A DNA stretch of 64,000 nucleotides from Alisma plantago-aquatica (lineage: Eukaryota; Streptophyta; Magnoliopsida; Alismatales; Alismataceae). Numbering within the stretch: position 1 is the stretch's first letter; every line of letters begins with the position of its first letter. This document shows positions 20,951 through 34,100 of the stretch, piece by piece. A program made the translations under genes and the position numbers. The stretch spans positions 296,088,058 to 296,152,057 of the forward strand of contig OY856409.1 of assembly GCA_963693085.1 (NCBI GenBank), written 5' to 3'. The notes beneath the pieces were generated by a model that did no database searches, was not told where the DNA came from, and worked only from the letters and a program-made list of their open reading frames with translations.

Positions 20951-23086
20951 ATAGTTTTCTATCTTATAATGTCACATATTCATTTGCTAATAACTCATTT
21001 GCATTCAAAGCAGTTTCACTCTCATTATCAATGAATTGTTCTAACCATGAACATTTGATAGGTCATCATTAAATTCTATCTTTAGATATTTTCTTCCATG
21101 GTTGTCCTCTTTAGATTGAAATTCATTAATATATATATGGTCATGCTCACATTGTGCAACTCTATCTAGACTAAGAATTTCACCACTATTGATTCAACCT
21201 AACTCATGAGGCTCTTGTATCTCTCAGCCATGATGAATAACTGAAAAGGCCCCCACTGACTCATATCATTCAAGTGGCCTTTGTGGTTATATGTCATTGT
21301 ATACAATTGAACATAAGATTAATTTGATCATATAAAGATCATAACTAATACTTTCACATGCATAACTAAATATCTTGGAGCATATAAGATAGGGTGATTG
21401 ATTACTTGGTTGGTTTTATCCAAGCACACCATGAATATAAGATTCCTTGTGTCCTAAATTATTTAGGTTAAACATTTGAATAGACCTAAAAGAATTATAT
21501 GAACAACTGAACAAAAAATGATTACATAGTGAAATTTCAATATCATGACATATGAGAATTAAGAACTAATCATAATCCCTATGTGGAAGAATTGATAATA
21601 GTGCATTAGACTTTGTTTGTATTAAGAGTGAGAATCAAATTTGACGCATCCAACAATTACAGAAGTCACAACTAATATATTTATTATATAAGATATGAAT
21701 AATCTAAAATATATGTATGACTTGAATTGGCAAGAAGCATCTTTTATAAAAAAGAATTGCACGAGAGAGGCTGGATCGACAAAATAAGAAAAATTATAAT
21801 AAGAATAAGCTCTCTGGATTAGCCTGATTAGAGCTCCATCAAATATGGAAAAAATGATAAAAGAAATCTCCATACTAACAAGAATTGGGGAGCATTTTAA
21901 TTACTAGAGAATAGAGTGAACAAGGAAGTGTGAACTTGGTTAAATTGAGTGAGAAAGAAGTAAAGAAGATGTCTTGTTTATAGTAATTTTTTGAATGAAT
22001 ACGCAAAATGTTGGGCGCACTCAAAGCCACGTATGAGTACGCCTCTTATTGAGTCGATTAATCGTTATTAGCTTTTGTGGACCTGAATACGTCCAAATAT
22101 TGGTAGCATGAGCTAAAAAAAGAATAATATGTCATATTTCTTTAAGAAAATGTGTGATCATTATTTTTCTTTTTGTATGTCTTGATCACATGTCCTTATA
22201 GAACTTGCTTTTTAATAAATTTGGATTATAGAATCATGGAAATGATTACTCTAATGATTGAGACTAGGAAGATTCTAATATATCATGTGAAGTGATTGAA
22301 AACTCATCCCAAATTAGATTTAGATGCTTTTGAATGTGAAGTTGATGACGAAGATATAATATAAAAGAAAAAAAAACTATTGTTTCCGCAATTTTATTAG
22401 GAGATATCATTTCCATAATTTAAATATCTAGTTTATCACTTTTTTTTAAAACAAAACGCCAAAATATGTTTTGAAGCATGTTTTCCATTTGGGACGTGGG
22501 GACAACGCGTCCCAACCGGGGGTGCATTATCATGATAATTTGTAATTGTTCATTTGGATACCAGGTTGTAGAGTTCTTTAAGAACTTAACGAGTAAATTT
22601 ATAATATATTTAATTACATTAAAATTAAAAAAATAATCACAATAAAATATAATTTTACATTGTAAATATTATTAATATGTGTCAAAATTGTATAAAATTA
22701 ATAAGTACAATAATGAAAATAAAAATGTAGCACTGAATAAATAAATTAATGGAAAAATTGTATTACTCAAATTTTTATGATAATATATTTTTAACATAAT
22801 ATTAATATAATATATTGAGTTAACATTATATATATGATAATGTATGGTTTAAACTTAACATAATATTGAATATAGAATATAAATATATGATATATTCTTT
22901 TGGTTTAATATATATTAATAAGCATAACTTATATAATGGTCGTTAAAGATATAATTGGATACAAAATTTGTAAACTTTTATCTAAAAGTTAAATGTAATT
23001 GTATATATCTGTTTATATATAATGACATTAGTACATGGTTCCTTAACAATACTAGTATGAATCTATACATCAATATTATATACTCT

Positions 23087-23121
<35 letters not shown>

Positions 23122-24621
23122 TTACATAAATTAGAAATTCATTTGGTACATACTATAAAATTCCTTAACAAAAAAAAACAATATTTGTGTTAGTATAACC
23201 GTAATTAATTGCTACCATTATTTGGTTATATTTTGACTAATGTATATATGGTTCATATATTTAATCATAGAGATAATTATATATATTTAATCTTTTGTAA
23301 TATTTAAATATATATCTTCATTTGATAAATACAAATTTAAGGGTATTTGTATCACATAGTTTCAATTAATATTTTAGTTGTGTGATTATTTGACGTATTA
23401 TTTATATATGTATTTTTGGATATTGAATCTTTATTTTCAAGTATTGATAACCTTATATTTTAATTTAGATATTGTACTTATATATAATAATTCAATCATT
23501 CAATATTATATTGTATATTTTAATATGTTAGTTAATAATTTGTATTTTGTTACATACATATATACAAATTTAAAGCTATATGTATGACATAATATTGAGG
23601 CCAAAAAAATATGTATATTAATATTATATTGTATAAAAGACTCGTTTCGTATTTGAGCTTTTCAATAGTGTGAATAATATTCCTTCTTTTGATCTATGGT
23701 ACAAAGATTTTAGTTAAATTTGCATTATCTTTTATTTATTTATTGACACAACAATAATATAGTAAAAATATGTCTAATTTTTTATTTACTAATTTGTTTC
23801 TTAAATTTTATGTAGTTTCGATGAACACAAACTACAAAAAGCATTAAATATACTTTTACAACTCTATTGTTTGCTCACCATTATAATACTTATCTAAAGC
23901 TTACATAACTAATCAATTTTAACTTTTACTTTTATTTGATTGAAAATTGGAATTTACATGCAAAAATCTGGTTAGTATGGCTATGGTTGACATGACGGGA
24001 GATGAAACCAAGTGAAAACTAATATGATATCATTTTTAGTATGATAATTTCACTTTTTGGATTTTTTAAATATATTTTGTATATTTACTGATTATTAGGG
24101 TTTTTAAAGAGTCTTATAAACATGATATTAATTAAAAAAATCGCAGCATGGTATCATAATTAATAAAAAAGAGATACTAGGTTTCTCAAACGGGGACACA
24201 TTGTCCCAAAAGGTGACAGTTCAATGATTTGTTATAAAAGTATGAAAACTGGATATATATTACACATAATATTCTAATTTTTTTGACTTAAAATATATTG
24301 ACTCGATAGAAGAGTAAGAAGAAAATAAACTACGATGAGAAAAGCTTTGATTTTGTACTGGTCCAACTTGTCCAACTCGAGTGTGGTCGAGTTTGTCCGA
24401 TTTCTAAATTTAGCTTTAACCAAACAAGCCAATGACCGAATATAGACTGAGTTGTGCAACTTGTACCCACTTGGTGAAAAAGAGAAGTTAATTAGTAGGT
24501 TCATTTTCTAACCAAACAAAGCCGAAACAAGACGTGGACAGAGTTTTGCAGGAGTTGGCACATCGCCCAAGAAAGTGTGGCGAGCAATTGAAGCGAAGAA
24601 ATAAAGAATACATTAAAAAAT
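20951..24621. other. AT-rich region without recognised genes
   Basis: No coding signal is convincing on either strand. Short AT-driven frames occur (for example minus 21622-21873 and plus 23378-23587). Two imperfect palindromes with GGGAC/GTCCC arms lie near 22494 and 24193. A TA microsatellite is at 23091. Confidence 0.6.
23091..23119. repeat. (TA)n microsatellite
   Basis: About 14 uninterrupted TA units. Confidence 0.95.
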
Positions 24622-27047
24622 GAGTTTTTTCCTAAATCCCTAAAAACTCCTCCCTTTTAACAAATCCTAAATACCCCCTCATTCTTTCAACAAATCCCGT
24701 ACAATCCCCTCTGTACTCCTTTTCCGTTATCTTCCTCGCTGTTATGTTCCTTTTTTCTTCTTCTTCACCCTTTCTTTCAATTCAATTAATTATAATGTCT
24801 TGTTATTTTTCTTAAATATACTATTCTTTAATTATAATATTGATAAATTATGACAAATATTTATAATAAAAAATATAGTGTTTGGGTCAGGTCTGGTTGA
24901 GTACGGGTAGGGCTATACACATGTCTATACAAATTTTGGTCACTACGAGTATGACTTTTATAATTTTTATGTGGGTCACATTGAGGTACGTGTAAGCATT
25001 TCTCAGTTGGGCCTTATTCAGTTTGAGCATGTTTTAGTCGGGTCGGATTTAGTACCGGTCGAGTTGTGTCTAATTCTGATCAGGCCGGTTTGCATATTTT
25101 TTATTTTATTTTTTCTAAATACCCCATAAGCTCCAATATATTTAATCTTGAGCTTAATATAAGTTATTAAATTTTGACTTGAAGTATCCAAACTTGTATA
25201 GACCCACTTGAATCCAACTTTACCGTATTTTATTATTAATATTAGAAAAAATATGTAAATTTGCCCCCGATTGGAATCGGACGCAACCCACTCATACTAG
25301 ATCTAACTTGACTAAACATGTTTAAGCCGAACAAGTCCGAACCTGGACACATTTACGCTTACTTGAATCTTTATAAAAAGTCAGACTCGTAGTACCCAAA
25401 CTTGTATAGACCCGATCTGCACCCAGCCTGACCTAAACACTGTAAAAAAATTATTTTGAATCTTAGTCATAGTAATAGTCGTTATCAAATAATATTATAC
25501 GAAACATATATAATTAAGTCAGTTGAGAAAAAATAAAAATGACGTAACTACTCAGGTTCTGATTGGTTCATTGTAACTACACTTTTTTGGGAATTTATTT
25601 TCTTGGAAGTTAATTTCACTTCTTGGAAAATGAGTTCAAGTGATTGGTTTAACTTTTAAGTTTTTTCAAGAAGTTGACTTCTATGTGATTGGTTTGTAGT
25701 AACTCAACTACAAATACAAAAATTATACGTGAATACAATGTACAAAACATCTTTGCACATTTTTTCAACACTACAAAAATGTAACAACTTTATATCAACC
25801 AAATCAACTAATATTTTACTAAAATACATTTTTTACTTAAAAATAAGATCATCTTCACAAACATAGAGCTCAGAATCGATGCAATAAAATAATTTGAAAA
25901 CTTCATTAGTGATCAATAAATTTGTAGATGAATCATTATTGTCCTTTTGCTCTTCTCTTGTCTTTTCGTTGAATTCTCCAAGCCAGGTATTAGACTTGTT
26001 AGCTCTGCAACTGATGAATTCTTTGGCATCACTAGGCATCCACAAAATTGTGCTAATGCTTTTAAAATGTCTTCAGCACTGAATTCTCCCGATTCATCGA
26101 ACTTCTCTAGTTCTTCATGTATGTATTAGAGGATAACAATATGATAGTGGACAGAATTCCATCAGATGAAAAGATAACTCTTGCAAACATTAGAATAAAA
26201 CTCACATCTTATAGATAATATTATTAACGCTCAGATAACGGGAAATCGATTGAGAACATGGTGTATATCTCAAGAAAGAACATATCTATTGTTAGAGAAT
26301 CAAATTGGTAAATTGTATAATAATACCCTGAAGTGCTTGATGACTGGGAATCCAATGTGAAGCCACCGACTTGACATTGTTTTAGTACGAGGAACAAATT
26401 CACACTAGGACGAATTGGTTTAAGCCCTCAAGCGGCCAACGAGCAGCAATCCGATGTGAAACCTCCTACCTGATTTGCTTCCCGACTTTGCTTCGGAATA
26501 GGAACGAGTACACATTAGGAACGAGTACACATCGAGATGAACAGGTCAACACTTTGACGCGTAGACGATGCAGCATATTGTCCGCAGAAGAACAAAGACG
26601 CACCGCCACACTGAGCACCTAGCGGGCGTGAAACTCATTTTCTCCCGTAACTCAAAACGTGAACCCTATATATACTCACGGAAGTCCAGAAACATTCTGG
26701 AAATGTATTTCCTAAAATTACAGGAAACTAATCAGTAAAACGACATTTCGTAACTTGAGTTCTTTGTTTTCTCAGCCCACTTACAACGAACCAATAGGAG
26801 CCTCAAGAAAAAACAACTTACAGGTTCCGACCAGAATTTGACACAATCAGTCCCGCAATAAATCTAATCCCGACTAAAACATATTCAAATTGAACATAAC
26901 GGCGGGAGGATGCAAAATGACGGAAACAGTTTACGGAGGGGTTATATTCGGGATTCATTGAAAGAATGAGTGGGGTACTTGTGATTGTTAAAAGAGAGGG
27001 GTTTTCGGAATTTCAGGAAAAGGGAGGGGGGATTTCGGAAGAAACTC
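24622..27047. mobile_element. Mutator-like element (MULE) with long TIRs
   Basis: The left end (24622-24749) and right end (26892-27047) are imperfect inverted copies. Read inward, each begins GAGTTTYTTCCNAAATCCC, passes a shared CTCATTCTTTCAAYRAATCCC block and ends in GTTATGTTC. The flanks TTAAAAAAT (24613-24621) and TTAGAAAAT (27048-27056) agree at 8 of 9 bases, the 9-bp duplication length of Mutator elements. The 2.4-kb element contains no recognisable transposase. A minus-strand gene fragment and a minus-strand TATA (near 26672) inside suggest a Pack-MULE-like or promoter-retaining derivative. Confidence 0.75.
25833..26135 (-). pseudogene. Unidentified gene fragment inside the MULE
   Basis: The minus strand reads without a stop from about 26129 to 25930: HEELEKFDESGEFSAEDILK, then ALAQFCGCLVMPKNSSVAEL, then TSLIPGLENSTKRQEKSKR. 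Acid/amphipathic composition and normal amino-acid use look like real protein rather than chance. I cannot name the source gene. Overlapping frames on both strands (25833-26129) are shadows. It could be an exon captured from a host gene or a remnant of a MULE accessory gene. Confidence 0.35.
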
Positions 27048-27056
27048 TTAGAAAAT

Positions 27057-28980
27057 CATATACAAATTGATGGATTCATGGGTGGCTCTCTTGTATTGTT
27101 TTTTGGTCGCTGAGTTTATTGGTGACAGCATACGAATCTTCTGTTGGCTAACGAAATCAAGACTAACTCTAATTAATATCTCAGAAAGCATCGAACTCGG
27201 TGATTGAAGTCGATACTTTTTTTAGTAACCAAAGAACGGGGGTTTGATTAGGCAGATGCCCCTTGTTAGTTTAGTGGCCCAACAAGAGGTGAACAGCAAA
27301 TCTGCCCTGGTATTGGCAGGTACAAGAACGAGAGAAGGGATCCCATTCCTCATCACCCCAAAGCATTAGCAACTAAGAATGCGCTATAATGTCAGGCTGA
27401 TCCGGATATCGGATTTGAAAGGCTTGTAGGTGAATGCATGCATTTTAATGCCCCTAGGATTTGCTGTTAACAAAGAGCAGGCTGCACCTTATGTTACCAT
27501 TGAATAGGCAGGGACAAGTGTAAGTTGATGGGAGAAAGAGTAGACTGCTCCTACTAAAATAAGGAACACCAAATCCGAACTCATTTTAATGACGGTGTGG
27601 AATGAAAAGCTGGGGTCTGCCTTGCTTTGCCAATGCCAGGTAGTGGGAATGGAACCCACAACCCCACACGGTACCATTCAATCAACATCTACCCTACCGG
27701 TCAGTCACCCTGATTTGGCTGGAAGCTGGAAGCAGCAAGGGTGAATGCTGCTTCGCTCCCACACGCCTCTCCAAAGCTCTTCCCTTGCTTCCAGCTTGAA
27801 CCCACCCACCTCACTGTGCGCTGCTACACCACTCGTTCCAGCCCAGCTTACTATAAGAATACCCATCAGCGACACCTACCAGGCTGGTCGTGGCTCAGCT
27901 CAAGCTTGTTTATTCTCTCAAACAGACAACACTGTTCTTGCTCGTCATCCTAGCCCAACAACCTTTAAGCGTTTGCTACTCTTCATCATAAAGTTGGGTG
28001 TCCGATCGGTGGTTGCCGTAGTGCCGGCGTCTGAAAGGTAGACGTTTTAGCTCTCCGCATTGCTCCTGTTCCTGCCGTGATCATTTGTTCCTCAGCTAGA
28101 GCTCTACTTTCTCTTGATTGGTAAAGGGTGCCTTCATTAGTTTTTAGAAGTTGCCATAACGTTGATCACCCTTTTCTGATTCATGTACTAGAAGGAGAAA
28201 AATTATGGCCATTCCTTTGTTTTAGTGTCTAGGAAGCAACTTCCCCACCTACAATGAGATTAGTCACTTGCAGCTGTAGCGCTGCGTTCGGTAGTGGAGC
28301 GTATGCAGTCCATGTCTCCGATATTCATTGCATACTTCCACCGGCGGTCGTTTTCTACATCCGCCGCCGCCGTTGGTCCCGGCCTGTTCTTACCGCACCC
28401 AGAACGACACTAGCACGCCGGTGGTCCGAGCCGGCACAGACACGGGTGCCCAAGGTCAATGGGCATCTATCAGTCCTTTGATCTTTTCGCTCATCGACAT
28501 CTACTCATGACCTCTCTTTCCTTCCTGTTTTCCGACAGCGACGGCGGTCGCCGTGGTGAGGTAGAACTTGGTAGGCCCTATGGGGGTTGGTTACCAGGAC
28601 AGTGGTCGTACTTCCTTGTCATAAAGTTGTAAAACCCCGTGCTCGCTGACCCATCATCTCTCCGATCCTTCTAGGCGCCTCCCCCTGCCGCCTCCCGTCA
28701 ACTTGAATGTGGGCCTAAGTGAAGATCTCCGTCGTAACAAAACCACAACAAAGCTCCATGCTTTCCATGCCCATAGCACTATACCTGCCTTCGCTCGCTA
28801 CCCATGACTTTCCGAACCTAAATGCCCTACCAAGAGGGGCCGCGTCGAGACGACACTGGGGTAGTAGGCGATCCAGGTGTTTTTGTACTGCTCCATTGCC
28901 CGCACCCGAGGGGCGGCGCCTAAAATGAGGCCTTCCGCTCCCGCGGGCGAGCGAATAATAAACTAGCCGCCGCTCTTGTT
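27057..28980 (+). other. Intergenic to promoter-proximal region of the anion-channel gene
   Basis: Base composition rises to GC-rich with long pyrimidine runs from about 27740, as in many plant promoter/leader regions. No coding frame here resembles a known protein. Open frames at 27741-28041, 28254-28510 and 28719-28928 overlap each other in different frames, as expected for GC-rich noncoding DNA. The transcription start cannot be fixed by eye. Confidence 0.45.
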
Positions 28981-29550
28981 GAAAGCTGAAATCTTTACGT
29001 TACGGCTGTTCTGTATCCTGGTGACAGCAGCCAGCCAACAGTGAAAGCCGCGAACGTTGCCGTCGCTGCTCAATCACCGCCCCCGCATTGCCGTCGATTG
29101 GGAGCGTTTTGGGTCACCCTCACTTGTTAGGAGACGGGGTTGGCAGTATCTGCCAGTCCCCCTCTCGTCGATTACGTGTTTCGTTTGGGGACCGCTTTCA
29201 ACATTTTTTTCTTTTTCTATATGTACCACTCCACCGCAGCTGTATTCTTACTCCCAACGTCCGCTTACCTGCTTTCTTAAAATCTTCCATAGCTTGTATT
29301 TGTGGACGGGACACCTGCATCTTCTTACTGTCCCTCTCTGGTGTTTGTGTGGGGAACAAGGGTACCGTTCTATAACAGTTTTCTAATCAATCGCAAGTTT
29401 GAGAGTAAGTGTAACTGCACATAACTCTGGTTCCTCTTGATTCCTTGTTGGCATTTCCAGCTTTTTACTAGATTATTCTCGCACTTATGAACTGGCGATT
29501 CCTGGAATCGCAGGCTTGACAAGCTTTGTGTTCACTCTGTGCCTGTGTTT

Positions 29551-29959
29551 ATGTCCCTTTTGTTTTCCAAGAACCAGGTCTGCAAGAGGTTATACATGGC
29601 TGGTGGCTACCTGCTAGTCTCTGAACCACCAGATGGGCTCCACTGCTGTCTTATGGCCCTCGGACCAACAGCAGCAGTAATGAACCTATTCACCTTTGCA
29701 ATTTCTCTTAAACCGTTCTTTTTTTTAATCCTTCAAAAACTTTTCGTTTTCCTTTGATGTTATTCCAGTACTTTTGTTTAGTCTTTTTTTCCTTTTTAAT
29801 TTTTCTCTTGGGTCTATGTACCGTAAAATTGAGAAAACCAACCGAAGGTCTGAAACAGAAAGTTAGCACGATACGCCCTTGTTCTTACAGATGAGAGACA
29901 CACGGATCAAGCAATCACCTGTGGTTAAGTTCATGGATAAGTTCGGTATCAGGTCATAG
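29551..29959 (+). other. Possible intron-split upstream ORF in the channel 5' leader
   Basis: Good splice signals suggest leader exons: a donor at 29405 (gaga|gtaagt), an exon 29514-29676 (acceptor atcgcag, donor gca|gtaatg) and an exon 29891-29959 (acceptor ttacag, donor tag|gtaggc). Joined, the last two give one open frame from ATG 29551 (64 codons), or from ATG 29596 in frame (49 codons). The shorter form begins MAGGYLLVSEPPDGL and ends PVVKFMDKFGIRS, with its stop exactly at the exon end. A stop lies just upstream in frame. A further possible leader exon is 30677-30821 (acceptor tttcag, donor gag|gtacat). The peptide is not one I recognise. It could also be plain noncoding leader. Confidence 0.35.
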
Positions 29960-31194
29960 GTAGGCAATAGAGCTCTAGTTGGTCAAGATTTAGTGGCATG
30001 CTGATTGTTAAGCACACGGAAAAGATGACATGTTGGGTAGTAAGCAGAGAGACAGAAAAAGCTGTTTTTTGATTTGCAGATAATACAGTAAGGGTCCATC
30101 ATTTAGTTGCTCTTTTACACTTTAATAATCAGTTCTGTCAGTGCTTTTCGCCTTTTATGGTTATCTTTTGTCAGCTGTGTGGTCAGATAGGATGCCATTT
30201 CATGGCAGCAGAGTGTCTCACAGCTTAAGTTGTCATGATGCGGTTCTGAGTAGGATGAGGTAGTCCTGTCTAAAAGTGCTGTTAAACCGGATTTGTTTGG
30301 GTTGTTTGGCTAAGATTGCAGCACCGTTTGTTTTTAAATATTAGAACAAGATCTCCATTAAATTCCCATCAGTGAGTAGTTATTGGTAATGAACAAAAAA
30401 CATTGTTCTTTTTATACACTCGCCTTTTCCATCAGGCAATGTTGGTTACGTTGTATATATTAACCTGAGATGGCTGGAGTTGCTCCAACTAGGATTCCAT
30501 TTCACAGTGGAAGTGTGTTTTGGTTTCTTCTTCTTTTCATTTCTCTAATAAAGTAGTGGAGGGCACATGAAACTCCTACTAGCACATTTTATAACAGTCA
30601 TCCGCTTTAAAGGCATGTGATGCCCCTGTGTATATGTTGGATGGTCATGTCCTTATTTTTACTCTGATGATTTCAGGAAGCTAGGCTTGCACCTTCAAAT
30701 AGGCCATCTTACTCGGTGCTTCTGTTGGATATCCCATTTCAAACAACACCCGTTGGATCAAAGTGGAGTGCCGTTTGCATCTTTCAACGTTACCATATTG
30801 CAATCGTGATAAGAGAAAGAGGTACATGGTTATGTGGCGTTCTCATAAATGCCTTGTTCAAGTGCGTAATTTTATTAGAATCCTGTTATTGTTTGCAAAG
30901 CATTGTCTTTTTAAGATGAGCTTGTTCTTTTTTGCAAACTATCCTTTGGTGAATGACTTTCACTTATTGTTATTTGTAACACCTAGAACTTGTCAGAAAT
31001 ATGTATCTTCTTTCAAGTCCGAAGGATAATATCATTTGTTCTCTGATCTTCAATTGTAATTTGCTATAATTGAACCATGTTCATTCTCAGATTTTTCGTT
31101 TTTGACTTGTATGTCCCATATCAATATATTGCTATAAGCTTACATTCACATTTATATTTTGTTGAAACTTTGTCACAGGTGTGCTTTTTTCCCC

Positions 31195-34100
31195 ATGGAA
31201 GCTAAAGATCACGTGGCTTCACCAAAGCAAGCCTACAATGGAGAACTTCCATCTCTGTTGAAGTATATTTCATCAGAGCCTGTTTCTGGATTCGATGATA
31301 TCGAGTACAATGGTGGCTGCAATGAAAAGATCACATCTTCAGTAATATCTAATCTCGAGCCGAATCAGACTCGTACAGAAGAAGCAGCAGTAATTGATAT
31401 GGTATATGTTCTATTTTGCAACCTTGGAGAATATTTTACCACTCTTCCTATAATTAATTAATACACAAGCTGTGGCTTAATGACAGGTGGTTCATTCTTA
31501 TAAACTGCACGCCATTTATCTAATTATCTCATAGCATACTGCGTGTAGTTTAACTCTGAACGCAATTAGAATTGTGGGAACTTGTTACAGACTCTGTAAG
31601 ATTACTTGTTTTGGTTAGCTCTGCAGTTTCCAATGATTGTTGTCAGAATTACATAATTAGATGATTCAAATGAATCTGGCATGAATTTGGAAGAGATTCG
31701 CTACAAATGTCTAGGGGACTAGTTATAAACTGTGTTTTAGAGCTCTGACTAGTACTACGAGAGAGAAATTTGTACTACAGTAGTTGCTTACCACACTTGT
31801 GGTTTAGCTCTGAGCACGGTTAGTATGATACAGTTTTGCTACACTCGTTAAGCTTTCATATCTTTGTTAGCATGGCAGATGGCCAGATGGCCATGATTGT
31901 AGCCACAGTTATGAAAAGAGTAAATCAAACTGACATCATTACTGAACGATTGGTTGAAAGCTGTGAGGAAACAGGTTCAAATTTGTGTTTTGAAAATATG
32001 AAAAAAAGAAAGAAACTTTCAATACTAGTACTGTGATTGTTTGAAATATTTACTGCAATCTATATGTCATCCCACAACATAGCTTTTTCATGCTATTTCG
32101 TTTGACAAATCATCTCCAATAGATCTTCCTGGCATCTAGGACAAGAGCTAGTCACATGCTTGTGCTGTGCGTCAATCCTTTTTTTGGGTTTCTTTTTTTT
32201 GTCACTGAATATAATTTTGGGTGTACATGTTACAACTTGGTGGTCGAATGTTTAATTCCAAAAAAAATCCAGAAGCCTGGTACATTGGTGTAAGTTGCAT
32301 AGTTTCAATTTGAACTACATGGAGTTACAAAAGAATTTTTAGACATACCTGGTTTAATGATTCCCCGAATCTGACTTCTGAGTTCTGATGTATGTTGTAT
32401 TCCAATATTTATCTATCATGTTAGCTGAGTAAATAGAAACTTGACAATCAAACCTAAAATGAATAAATTTAGCATGACTTGTCTGTTAGTAAGGCATCAA
32501 TAACCAAATCATAACACAATTTGTGATGCTAAAGTGAACTGTTTGCTTGTACTGCTACTATCTTGGTGCATTGACTCCATTTTACAGACCAAAGTGTTCC
32601 ATAGTGTTTGGTGTCTGACCAACCAACCCTGAATCTGGATTCCTGTGGGATTTTGGGTAATGATGCTGTTTTTTTTTAATCTTGATTTGTTACTAATCGT
32701 TTTTCCTTGAGTTTCTTAAGGCGTTTATCATGCCTTCTGTCATTTTTGTCTGTTTAATCTAATCATCTGTTCATACAGTCTGCAGATGGAGCAAATGTTC
32801 AGAACAAGAGTTCTTGTAAAAGTGAACATGCATGTGACAATTTGGAAAACCCTAATCTTCCAAACCATTCACGTTCTGTTTCTATCAGCATGCCATCATC
32901 TCCTTCGGAATTGCACTCAGGAGCTACTAAGAGAGTCATGTTCAATAACATTATCTTCATTGATGGAAAATCTCATGTTCCGTCATATGGTGATACTGTA
33001 AGAATTCAACCACCAAAACAAATGTTTCATTCTCAGCCCCTTTATATAAGCGACTTGAAAAATGAGAAATATATGGGTAGAAATATTGATGGAGGCAAAG
33101 AGCAGAGGAATCTAAGGCAAGGGGTCTTAAGAGATAAACGTTTTGACTCTTTCAAGACGTGGTCTGGAAAACTAGAAAGGCAATTCACTAATTTACGTGG
33201 AAGGCCTCAAGAACCTGTTCCTGAGGCTGCTGGTCCCCAGAAGACGGATATCGAGCCAGTACCTGTGGACCGGTACTTTGATGCTTTGGAGGGGCCTGAA
33301 CTGGATACCCTGAAGGTACTATTTATTGGGGAACTATGAGTATCTCTTCTGTAAATTTTGGTAAAAGACTTACTTATTCCTAAGTAGAAGCATAGCTTCC
33401 TTCTAATACCAAGATGATAACCGTAGTACTAGACGAGCTTCAGCTAAATTTTTGTTCATCTTGAAATTGCAGGCATCAGAGGTCTCAGTTCTTCCAGAAG
33501 ACAAACAGTGGCCCTTCCTTCTTCGTTTTCCCATCTCCTCATTTGGTATATGCCTTGGTGTCAGCAGCCAGGCAATTCTTTGGAAAACTCTAGCTACGTC
33601 TCCATCAACAGCATTCCTCCATGTGCACCCCTATGTCAACCTGGTCCTATGGTGTGTCTCTCTTGCACTAACTGCAACTGTTTCCACCATTTACTTGTTC
33701 AAAATCATTCTGTATTTCGAAGCTGTCAAACGAGAGTATTACCACCCAATCCGAGTAAATTTCTTTTTTGCTCCATGGATAGCCTGCCTTTTCTTAGCTC
33801 TAGGTGTGCCACCATTAGTTGCTGCAAAACTACATGCATCTGCATGGTATATACTAATGAGCCCAATTTTATGCCTAGAACTCAAGATCTATGGGCAATG
33901 GATGTCAGGTGGACAGCGCAGGCTGTCCAAGGTTGCCAATCCTTCAAATCATCTGTCAATAGTTGGAAACTTCGTGGGTGCATTACTAGGTGCATCAATG
34001 GGTCTTAAAGAAGGGCCAATCTTCTTTTTTGCCATTGGATTAGCCCATTACATTGTATTATTTGTGACTCTCTATCAAAGACTGCCAACCAACGAAACAC

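Noticed and set aside
24273..24504. Minus-strand 76-codon frame beside the MULE
   Set aside because: Low-complexity AT-rich translation with no similarity I can recognise.
29057..29386. 109-codon ORF upstream of the channel gene
   Set aside because: It overlaps another open frame in the same GC-rich leader, ends in noncoding sequence and shows no domain; it is probably untranslated leader or promoter.
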